In this document: positions 9,068 to 14,678 of the stretch, one piece after another
Numbering within the stretch: the first letter of the stretch is position 1
Layout of the letters: the number at the start of each line of letters is the position of its first letter
Assembly (NCBI GenBank): GCA_036381125.1
Contig: DASVDK010000027.1
Coordinates: forward strand, 1-14,678
Reading direction: 5' to 3'
From: DASVDK01 sp036381125 [NCBI: Thermodesulfobacteriota bacterium]
GTDB taxonomy: Bacteria; DASVDK01
Length of the DNA stretch: 14,678 nt
Position numbers and translations under genes: made by a program
Notes under the pieces: model-generated
Told to the model about the DNA's origin: nothing
Seen by the model: the letters and a program-made list of their open reading frames with translations, nothing else
Databases searched by the model: none

Positions 9068-9471
9068 ATGAACGCCAGCAGGGCGACCGGCGTCCGCAGG
9101 CACATTCTCGACGTGGCGCAGCCGCTGCTCCTGCGCAAGGGCTTCACCGCGGTCGGCCTGGCCGAGGTGCTCGCGGCGGCCCAGGTGCCGAAGGGCTCCT
9201 TCTATCACTACTTCGGTTCCAAGGAGGCCTTCGGCGAGGCGATGCTCGAGGCCTACTTCGCCGACTACCTGGCGCGAATGGACGCGCTGCTGGCCCGGCC
9301 GGGCACGGCCGCCGAGCGGTTGATGGGCTACTTCCGTGACTGGCTCGACTCGCAGACCGGCGGCGAGACGCAGAGCCGTTGCCTCGCGGTCAAGCTCGGC
9401 GCGACCGCGCGCCCCTGGACACCGCGATGGCCAGCACGCGGCGGCTACTCGGCCTGACCCAGGACGCCTGA
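9068..9471 (+). pseudogene. TetR/AcrR-family regulator, internally deleted and frameshifted
   Basis: From ATG 9068 the frame encodes a good TetR N-terminal domain: RRHILDVAQPLLLRKGFTAVG, then the recognition helix region ending VPKGSFYHYFGSKEAFGEAML (40-60). The start of the ligand-binding domain follows, to CLAVKLGA (105-112). The frame then turns to ARPWTPRWPARGGYSA and stops at 9457. A second frame immediately after CLAVKLGA supplies PLDTAMASTRRLLGLTQDA with a TGA at 9469-9471, which looks like the normal C-terminus of this TetR type. About 50-60 residues plus the frame are missing between the two parts. DNA binding might survive in a truncated product, but ligand sensing and dimerisation should not. 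No good ribosome binding site is seen. Confidence 0.72.
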
Positions 9472-9515
9472 GGCGGAACGAGCGCGTCCGTTCCCGCTTC
9501 CCTTGCACCCTGCTT

Positions 9516-9535
9516 CTAGACGACCGGTCTACTCG
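9516..9535. promoter_or_regulatory. Operator copy 2, in front of the MDR oxidoreductase remnant
   Basis: The 20 bases are identical to those at 9030-9049, and the match ends at both sides, so this is a conserved short site rather than a larger duplication. It lies 104 bp before the MDR start. The 168-bp gap 9472-9639 holds no gene; only this site and the CAGGAG ribosome binding site at 9626-9631 are recognised. Confidence 0.72.
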
Positions 9536-9639
9536 CAGCGTCGTCCGGCGCTCTGCCCGTCCCGCGCTCGCCCTTGCCCGCCCGCGCGCAAAGGCGGTCC
9601 GGCCGAATCTCCCGCACTGACATCACAGGAGCCAAGCGC

Positions 9640-10398
9640 ATGCCGCAACGTGACACCGTCAACCGCCGCATCGTCCTCGCCGCGCGCCCGCACGGTCTGC
9701 CGACGCCGCGCGATTTTCGCCTCGAGGAAGCCGCGATGCCGACGCCGGGCGAGGGGCAGGTGCTGCTGCGCACGCTGTACCTGTCGCTCGATCCGTACAT
9801 GCGCAACCTGATGGACGAAACCGGGCCGGCCTACGCGCCGTCGGTGAAGCTCGGCGAGATGGAGCGGCCGTCCCTGGCGCCGGGCGGGCTCGGCATACCC
9901 GCGTTCACCGCCTACGTCGGCCTGCCCGACATCGGCCGGCCCGAACCGGGCGAGACCGTGGTCGTGGCCGCGGCGACCGGAGCGGTCGGCGCGGTGGTCG
10001 GGCAGATCGCCAGGCTCAAGGGGGCGCGCGTGGTCGGCATCGCCGGCGGCGCCGAGAAGTGCCGCTACGCGGTCGAGGCGCTCGGCTTCGACGCCTGTCT
10101 CGACCGCCGCGATCCGCAACTCGCCGAGCGCCTCGCCGCCGCCTGTCCGGACGGCATCGACGTCTACTTCGAGAACGTCGGCGGCCCGGTGCTCGACGCG
10201 GTGCTCCCGCTGCTCAACGTCGGCGTGCGCGTGCCGGTGTGCGGCTTCATCTTCGACGCCTTCCGCCGCGACATGGGCGAGTGGATCGCCGCCGTCGATC
10301 CCGGCGCCGGACGCCGGGGGCCTCGAGGATCAGGCCGGGTCGGCCCGCCCGCCAACCGGGCGGCGACCGGACCGACCTCCTCGGCGAGGAGTACGTGA
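9640..10398 (+). pseudogene. MDR-family NADP-dependent oxidoreductase, internally deleted and 3'-truncated
   Basis: From ATG 9640 (CAGGAG at 9626-9631) the frame matches the leukotriene-B4-dehydrogenase-like/CurA type of medium-chain reductases. These comprise RRIVLAARPHGLPTPRDF, LYLSLDPYMR (46-55), the nucleotide-binding AATGAVGAVVGQIARLKG (111-128), GIAGGAEKCRYAVEALGFDAC and DGIDVYFENVGGPVLDAVLPLL. About 50 residues are missing near residue 75, where the family has the segment before GVLGMPAFTAYVGL. A second block is missing after VPVCG (202), joining it to FIFDAFRRDMGEWIAA. The last 30 codons are unrelated sequence, and the C-terminal GLLEGxNxGKLV part is absent. Total is 252 codons against about 335 normally. 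The operator in front suggests former TetR control. Confidence 0.7.
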
Positions 10399-10528
10399 CC
10401 CTGTAAACGCCGTCCGTCACCTCCCCCTTGCGGCCGAGAGCCTGCTCGATGGTCTGCCAGTGGCCCTCGTCTGCGCTCCACGCGGCGGTGGCCAACGCCG
10501 CCGTGACCACGCCGGCGAGCGTGGACAT
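10391..10528 (-). pseudogene. DUF1259-family exported protein, 5' fragment
   Basis: From ATG 10528 on the minus strand, a short signal-like N-terminus (MSTLAGVVTAALATAAWSAD) is followed by GHWQTIEQALGRKGEVTDGVYRVTY. This is the beginning of DUF1259 (LppY/LpqO-like) domains. After residue 46 similarity is lost and the frame becomes Arg/Pro-rich. Normal members are 130-300 residues, so only the start remains. Its truncated end runs into the truncated end of the convergent MDR gene, as if one deletion took both 3' ends. Confidence 0.55.
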
Positions 10529-10565
10529 CGCGCTTTGCCATCACAGTGACGCCCCTTCCGTGGTA

Positions 10566-10601
10566 CTGTAACGAAAAATCCTGACGATCTGATTGTTACA
10601 G
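10566..10601. promoter_or_regulatory. Inverted repeat in AT-rich patch upstream of chrB, candidate operator
   Basis: CTGTAAC (10566-10572) and GTTACAG (10595-10601) are perfect inverted arms 22 bp apart. The enclosing stretch of about 40 bp is conspicuously AT-richer than the window, as expected for a promoter. It lies 65 bp before the chrB start, between the divergent DUF1259 remnant and chrB. ChrB proteins have been described as chromate-responsive regulators, so self-binding here is possible. I could not place -35/-10 boxes with confidence. Confidence 0.5.
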
Positions 10602-10665
10602 AACGCGTGCGCGTTGCCGGTCAGGTCGTCGGGGCCAGGCAGCCGGGGTGCCGCCGGAGGACGGA

Positions 10666-11667
10666 GTGCCGCCGAATACCGCGCGCTGGCTCCTGCTGAT
10701 CGCCTCGCTCCCGCCGACCCCGTCGCGGCACCGGGTGCGCGTCTGGCGCATGCTCAGAAAGTGGGGCGCGCTCGGCCTGCGCAAGTCGGTGTACGTGCTG
10801 CCCTACAGCAAGGACCACTACGAGTCCTTCCAGTGGATCGCCCAGGAGATCCAGAGCGTCGGGGGCGAGGCGACCTTCCTCAAGGTCGCCAAGGTGGAGA
10901 ACCTCCCCGACGAGGCGCTGATTCGCCTGTTCCGGGACGCGCGGCGCGAAGACTACGGAGCCCTGGCTGCCGAGGTGCGCGAGGCACTCGACGACCTCGA
11001 CAAGACGCCGCCGGCCCGTCCCGGGGCTCGCGTGGAACCGGCGAACGCCCGGCTGGCCGAGCTGACGGCGCGCTTCGAGGCCATCGCCGAGATCGACTTC
11101 TTCGACGCACCGGGGCGCGCCGCCGTGGTGAGGGCGCTCGACCGGCTCCGCCGGCGGCTCGTCGCGCTCGGCGTCGCCGGCGGCGGCGAGGAGGCGACTG
11201 CGTTACGGTTGAACCGGACGGACTACCAGGGGCAGACGTGGGTGACACGCGAACGCCCCTTCGTCGACCGGCTGGCCTCGGCGTGGCTCATCCGTCGCTT
11301 CATCGACCCCGCCGCACGGTTCGGCTTCATCGGCTCCGACGAGCAGCCGCCAGCCGGGGCGATCCCCTTCGATGTCCACGGCGCCGCGCTCGGCCACCGC
11401 GGCGAGGACTGCACCTTCGAAACGCTCGTCAAGGCATTCGGCCTGGAGGCCGACGTGCGGCTCCGCTACCTCGCGGAACTGGTGCACGAGGCCGACCTCA
11501 AGGACGAGAAATTCGCGCATGCCGAGACGCGGGGGCTCGTCTTCGTGCTCACGGCGCTGCGGCGCACGATCGCCGACGATCACCAGCTGCTCGAAGAGGG
11601 CATGACCCTCTTCGAGCGGCTCTACGAGTCCCTCGAAGACGCTCGCCCGACGGCTCGGGGCGAGTGA
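10666..11667 (+). CDS. chrB: Chromate resistance protein ChrB (full length, two domains)
   Basis: The 333-residue product has an N-terminal ChrB domain (about 5-150; ARWLLLIASLPPTPSRHRVRVWRML, KSVYVLPYS, GGEATFLKV). A C-terminal ChrB domain follows (about 191-320; TWVTRERPFVDRLASAWLIRRFIDP, GEDCTFETLVKAFGL, ADDHQLLEEGMTLFERLY). ChrB is a cytoplasmic protein encoded with the ChrA chromate efflux pump and described as a chromate-sensing regulator. I choose GTG 10666 because GGAGG at 10656-10660 fits it; GTG 10648 is in frame but lacks a site. The next gene begins 12 bp downstream, so they are co-transcribed. No lesion is visible. Confidence 0.9.
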   Translation: MPPNTARWLLLIASLPPTPSRHRVRVWRMLRKWGALGLRKSVYVLPYSKDHYESFQWIAQEIQSVGGEATFLKVAKVENLPDEALIRLFRDARREDYGALAAEVREALDDLDKTPPARPGARVEPANARLAELTARFEAIAEIDFFDAPGRAAVVRALDRLRRRLVALGVAGGGEEATALRLNRTDYQGQTWVTRERPFVDRLASAWLIRRFIDPAARFGFIGSDEQPPAGAIPFDVHGAALGHRGEDCTFETLVKAFGLEADVRLRYLAELVHEADLKDEKFAHAETRGLVFVLTALRRTIADDHQLLEEGMTLFERLYESLEDARPTARGE

Positions 11668-11679
11668 GGAGGCACGCCC

Positions 11680-12102
11680 ATGAAGTGGGTGACCCGGATG
11701 CGGCCGAAGGTCGACCGCGTGGCATGTCCCTGGCTCATTCGCCGCTTCGTCGACCCCGAGGCGGAGTTCCTCTACGTCCCGCCCGACGAGGTCACGGCGG
11801 TGGCGGCGCGGGAAGGGGCCATCCCGTTCGACGTGCCGGGTGTCGAGCTCGGCCACCACGGTGACCGGTGCAGCTTCGACGCGATCATCGAGAAGTATGC
11901 CCTCACCGAGCCGGCCCTCGAACGGCTGGCCCAGATCGTCCGGGGCGCTGACACCGACGCGCGACATCTCGCGCCCGAGGCGGCGGGGCTCGAGGCGATC
12001 GCCGAGGGATTCCGCCTCGTCTACCAGGACGACCACGAGCTGCTCGAGCGTGAGCTGACGGTCTACGACGCGCTCTACGCGTACTGCCGGGCGGCGCGAT
12101 GA
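11680..12102 (+). CDS. Stand-alone ChrB C-terminal-domain protein
   Basis: The 140-residue product aligns with the C-terminal half of the preceding ChrB. Shared features are the opening KWVTRMRPKVDRVACPWLIRRFVDP, the AIPFDVPGVELGHHGDRCSFDAIIEKY segment (compare AIPFDVHGAALGHRGEDCTFETLVKAF upstream) and the YQDDHELLERELTVYDALY ending. It has no N-terminal ChrB domain. The ATG at 11680 has GAGGAGG upstream, and its stop overlaps the chrA remnant start as ATGA, so the three genes form one operon. The function of the isolated domain is not known to me; a partner or modulator of ChrB is an inference. Intact. Confidence 0.88.
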   Translation: MKWVTRMRPKVDRVACPWLIRRFVDPEAEFLYVPPDEVTAVAAREGAIPFDVPGVELGHHGDRCSFDAIIEKYALTEPALERLAQIVRGADTDARHLAPEAAGLEAIAEGFRLVYQDDHELLERELTVYDALYAYCRAAR

Positions 12103-13065
12103 GCGCGGTCAGGACGATCCTGTTCCTCTGCCCGGAATGGGGCTCGCGTTCATCCTGCCCTCGTTCCTCATGGTGGTCGCCCCGTCCTGGCTTTACGTGC
12201 GGTTCGGCGGCCTGTGGTGAATGCAGGCGCTCTTCTACGGCATCGGCGCGGGCGTCATTGGCATCGTCGCGATCGCCGCGTACAGGCTCGCCCGGCCGAC
12301 CAATCGACGTGATCCGTTGCTCTGGGGCATCTTCGTGGCACTCGCCGTCATCACGGTCCGGGCAGAGGCAGAGTTGGGCGAGTTCTTCATCCTCGCCGGG
12401 CTCATCGTCCTTCTCGCCCGGGCCACGCCGTCCTGGGTCAAGCGGTTGGCGACCTTCCGCGTGATATTGCCGGCCCCGCTCGCGTTGACCCTTGCGCCGG
12501 CCGCGCCGACCGGCGCCGTTCCGACGGAGGGCCTCCTGCTCCAGATCCTGCTCTTCTTGGCCGAGGCCGGCGCCTTCGTCTTCGGCAGCGGCCCGCCATC
12601 GTCGCCTTCCTCCATCAGGGCGTCGTGCAGCAGTACGGGTGGCTCACCGAGCACCAGTTCCTCGATGCCGTCGCGGTCGCCATGATCGCGCCGGGGCCTG
12701 TCGTCATAACGGTCGCCTTCATCGGCTACCTCGTCGCCGGTCTCACCGGGTCGGTCGTTGCCGCGCTCGGGATCTTCTCGCCGGTCTGCCTGTTCACGGT
12801 CGTCTCGGCCCCCTGGTTCCGGCGGCGTCGCGACAGCCCGCAACTCAAGGCGTTCGTCCAGGGGGCCACCGCGGCGACGACGGGCGCGATCAGCGGGGCG
12901 GTGATCATCCTCGCCGGTCGCGCGATCATCGACCTTCCGACCGCGGCGATCGCGCTCGGTAGCTTGGCGCTGCTGTGGCGGCTCAAGGTGCCTGAGCCGC
13001 TCCTGGTCCAGGCGGCGGGCGCGGCCGGACTGGTGCTGTGGCCGCTGATACACGGAGCCGGGTAG
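12099..13065 (+). pseudogene. chrA: Chromate transporter ChrA, broken
   Basis: The ATG at 12099 overlaps the previous stop and gives MSAVRTILFLCP. Then the frame changes to LPGMGLAFILPSFLMVVAPSW, LYVRFGGLW, a TGA at 12218-12220, and MQALFYGIGAGVIGIVAIAAY (12221 on). Helices continue to GAFVFGSG (about 12592). One base is then missing, and the other frame carries AIVAFLHQGVVQQYGW, the hallmark MIAPGPVVITVAFIGYLVAG, LKAFVQGATAATTGAI and the last helices to TAG 13063-13065. These are ChrA (CHR family) inner-membrane chromate/sulfate antiporter sequences. About 100 N-terminal residues are lacking. The TGA stands where homologs have Trp (GGLPWMQ), so it is best read as TGG-to-TGA. With three lesions the pump should be inactive; if these were sequencing errors, only the N-terminal loss would remain. 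Confidence 0.82.
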
Positions 13066-13099
13066 CACGACCAGGGTGCGGCCGGGTACTACCGCGCGG

Positions 13100-13132
13100 C
13101 AAGGCGTTCGGCCCGGCGTCAAGGCGCTCGGC
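13100..13132. repeat. Two near-identical 13-bp direct repeats, 20-bp period
   Basis: CAAGGCGTTCGGC (13100-13112) and CAAGGCGCTCGGC (13120-13132) differ at one base. They lie about 50-80 bp before the DUF1080-like gene, one helical-turn multiple apart, and could be regulator half-sites or chance. The rest of the 115-bp gap has only a small CCGCC-GGGA-GGCGG hairpin after them. Confidence 0.3.
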
Positions 13133-13180
13133 TCAACCGCCGGGAGGCGGCTTCAGTCACGAACGAAGGGAAGAGAAGCG

Positions 13181-13852
13181 ATGCGGCCAGTCTCTGCAGC
13201 AGTAGTCCTCGTCTTCGCAATCGTCGCCGGACCGGCCACGGCACGGACGCCGCAGGGCGGCGGGTCGACCGCGGTTTGGAACTTCGACGCCGACCGCGCG
13301 GGCGCCCCGCCAGCCGGGTTCACCCTGGCGAAAACCGACGGCGGCACCGAGCCCCGATGGGTCATCCGGGCCGAGACGGATGCGGCCAGCCACCCCAACG
13401 TGCTCGCACAACTCGACGCCGATCGAACCAGCGGCCGGTTTCCCGTCGCCGTCGCACATGCGCCCACGCTGCGCGATCTCCGCCTCTCCGTCCGGTGCAA
13501 GCCCGTCTCGGGACGGGTCGACCAGGCGTGCGGCCTCGTCTTCCGGTATCGGGACGCGAACAACTACTACGTCACGCGCGCCAACGCGCTCGAGGACAAC
13601 GTCCGGCTGTACTACGTCAGGGACGGTCGCCGGCGGGAGATCGCGAGCTGGAATGGGAAGGTCGGGGCCAACGTCTGGCACGAGTTGCGTGCCGAGGCCA
13701 GGGGCGACCGCTTCGAGGTCTACTGGGACGGAGAGAAGGTGCTCGACGCGCAGGACCGCACCTTCCCAGATGCGGGTCGGGTCGGCGTCTGGACCAAGGC
13801 CGATTCGGTCACCTACTTCGACGACCTCAAGGTCGAACCGCTCGGTTCGTGA
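13181..13852 (+). CDS. Secreted DUF1080/LamG-like (concanavalin-type fold) protein
   Basis: The 223-residue product begins with a signal peptide (MRPVSAAVVLVFAIVAGPATA, cleavage likely after residue 21). The mature part is one beta-sandwich-like domain with the DUF1080/LamG pattern: WNFDADRAGAPPAGFTLAK near 33-51, CGLVFRYRDANNYYVTRANA (117-136), VRLYYVRDGRR, WHELRAEARGDRFEVYWDG (166-184) and GRVGVWTKADSVTYFDDLKV at the end. DUF1080 domains (3-keto-disaccharide hydrolase family) often bind or cleave glycosides; catalysis here is not demonstrable. Two Cys, C106 and C117, may form a disulfide. The ATG at 13181 has only a modest purine-rich site (AAGGGAAGAG). It is convergent with a DUF6488 remnant. 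No lesion is seen. Confidence 0.82.
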   Translation: MRPVSAAVVLVFAIVAGPATARTPQGGGSTAVWNFDADRAGAPPAGFTLAKTDGGTEPRWVIRAETDAASHPNVLAQLDADRTSGRFPVAVAHAPTLRDLRLSVRCKPVSGRVDQACGLVFRYRDANNYYVTRANALEDNVRLYYVRDGRRREIASWNGKVGANVWHELRAEARGDRFEVYWDGEKVLDAQDRTFPDAGRVGVWTKADSVTYFDDLKVEPLGS

Positions 13853-13915
13853 GGGCGGTTCGGTATCTCCGAGGCGCGCTATGTACCACGCCCCGGAGAT
13901 CAACCCGTACCGCTC

Positions 13916-14283
13916 CTTGCCTGTGAAGTTCGCCGCCAGGCAGCGCCCTTCCGACGTGAAGAAGACATAGAGCGTCTCCTTCGACTTGTCGGCCGCGCGT
14001 GCTTGCTCGAACGCGGCGACCCACTCTGTGCGGCGGCCCTTGAACGGTTTCTGCTCGACCGTCCCGACGGCGACGTCCTTCCACGAGGCGTCGACCTTGC
14101 CGTCCGCGATCAGCTTGTCGCGTGCCGCCGCCGCCCGCCGCTTGATCTGCCAAGGGCTCGCATCGTGCGCATGCGTGCCTGGTCCGTGCCCGTGCCCCCG
14201 GCTGCCCGAGCCGCGAGCGCGAGGTGCGGGAGCGTGGCCGGCGTGGCAAGCGCGAGCACCAACGCGCGTCCCCCGCAAGACAT
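13916..14283 (-). pseudogene. DUF6488-family exported His-rich protein, frameshifted
   Basis: From ATG 14283 on the minus strand a signal-like peptide reads MSCGGRALVLALATPATLPH and LALAARA. At the G5 run (C14195-C14199 on the plus strand) the frame must change. The next frame then gives the His-rich start HGHGPGTHAHDASPWQIKRR and the domain KVDASWKDVAVGTVEQKPFKG, EWVAAFEQA, KETLYVFFTSEGR and AANFTGK. That order matches DUF6488 proteins of about 110-130 residues, which normally stop just after AANFTGK. Here no stop follows and the frame runs far into the antisense of the DUF1080-like gene, so the 3' end may also be damaged. The His-rich segment suggests a metal link, but the family's role is unknown. 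A one-base sequencing error could explain the frameshift. Confidence 0.68.
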
Positions 14284-14452
14284 GCAGCGGGCCTGGAGAT
14301 TGTCATGTCCGCTCTGACGGCCGGCTGGCTCCTTTCGTGGGCGCGCTGGTGGGCCTCGGAACTCATCCCGAACTCGAAGGGATGGGCCCCGTGGAGGTAG
14401 CCGTGCATCTGCATCAGTCAGGGCATACGGGAGTCGTTTCAACGCTCGCTTA
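14284..14452. other. Short region with no recognised gene
   Basis: Between the DUF6488 remnant and the IS element. On the minus strand a frame reads MQMHGYLHGAHPFEFGM, which I cannot match to a family. No promoter or repeat was identified. Confidence 0.3.
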
Positions 14453-14678
14453 GAGCCGGTCCCAAAACCGGTGACCGTGATGGGGTATGGGGGCTGCACG
14501 ATGGGGGCGCGTCATGGACGCCAAGTTTGCCGAGATCCCCGACCGCCTCTGGCGCCGGGTCGCCCCCCTGCTGCCGCCCGAGCCGCCGAAGCCCCACGGC
14601 GGCCGGCCGCGGGTCCCCGACCGCACGATCCTCGCCGGCATCCTCTACCGCTTGCGTACCGGCTGCCAATGGAAAGCC
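14453..14678 (+). mobile_element. Left end of an IS5-family insertion sequence (cut by window edge)
   Basis: The transposase starts at 14514. The preceding GAGCCGGTCCCAAAACCGGT at 14453-14472 looks like the terminal repeat of such an element, next to a TTAG (14450-14453) of the kind IS5 relatives target. The right end is outside the window, so the terminal repeat and any target duplication cannot be confirmed. Confidence 0.65.
14514..14678 (+). CDS. IS5-family transposase, N-terminal part (3' partial)
   Basis: 55 codons are visible, with the DUF4096-type N-terminus of IS5 transposases: IPDRLWRRVAPLLPPEPP, then GGRPRVPDRTILAGILYRLRTGCQW. The DDE catalytic residues lie beyond the window. The ATG at 14514 was chosen by similarity to the usual start of this protein class; an ATG at 14501 is in another frame. 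The frame is open to the window edge, so whether the element is active is unknown. Confidence 0.85.
   Translation, partial: MDAKFAEIPDRLWRRVAPLLPPEPPKPHGGRPRVPDRTILAGILYRLRTGCQWKA

Noticed and set aside
11200-12040. Minus-strand open frame of about 277 codons antisense to chrB and its neighbour
   Set aside because: Shadow frame; both plus-strand genes have recognised domains and Shine-Dalgarno sites.
12218-12220. Second possible Sec codon: UGA inside chrA
   Set aside because: Homologs have Trp here (GGLPWMQ), one base from TGA. I see no SECIS-like stem at the right distance, and the gene has other lesions, so a nonsense mutation is the simpler reading.

Overview
The window is a uniformly GC-rich piece of bacterial chromosome, probably from an environmental (soil, sediment or groundwater type) bacterium. 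There is no rRNA, tRNA or other phylogenetic marker. Methylomirabilota/Rokubacteria or a deep proteobacterial or myxococcal relative would fit the gene families, but this is a guess. Genes mostly start at ATG or GTG behind clear GGAGG-type ribosome binding sites.

Layout. (1) Positions 1-6319 are dense and almost entirely intact: the tail of an unidentified gene, a Dps-family ferritin with all five ferroxidase residues, then a leftward cluster of SHOCT membrane protein, YkvA/DUF1232 membrane protein, alpha/beta hydrolase and a 999-residue hybrid sensor kinase. Facing away from that cluster, at 5810, is a Tat-type PCYCGC-family protein whose reading frame is crossed by one UGA. The UGA sits exactly where the family has the first Cys of its C-terminal CxxC. 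A 7-bp stem with a CGUGA loop follows 21 nt later, and the frame runs on for 44 family-like codons to a TAA. I read this as a selenoprotein with its SECIS element, and it is the most interesting object in the window.

(2) Positions 6320-10530 look like a gene graveyard. Intact genes are a VOC/PhnB-like protein, a PepSY-like exported protein and an unknown secreted protein. Between them lie remnants of a four-helix Cys-rich (DUF326-type) copper protein, an SDR, an EamA transporter, a TetR regulator, an MDR oxidoreductase and a DUF1259 protein. Most have lost internal blocks while both ends, or one end, stay recognisable. The TetR and MDR remnants still carry the same 20-nt operator in front of them.

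(3) Positions 10566-13065 hold a chromate-resistance locus. It has an intact chrB and a second short gene made only of the ChrB C-terminal domain, followed by a chrA transporter broken by an N-terminal loss, a nonsense codon and a one-base frameshift. The sensing/processing genes survive while the pump appears dead.

(4) Positions 13181-14678 contain an intact secreted DUF1080/LamG-like protein, a convergent frameshifted DUF6488 gene, and the left end plus first 55 codons of an IS5-family element that runs off the window. The IS and the decay suggest a low-selection accessory region, although assembly or sequencing error could mimic part of the pattern.
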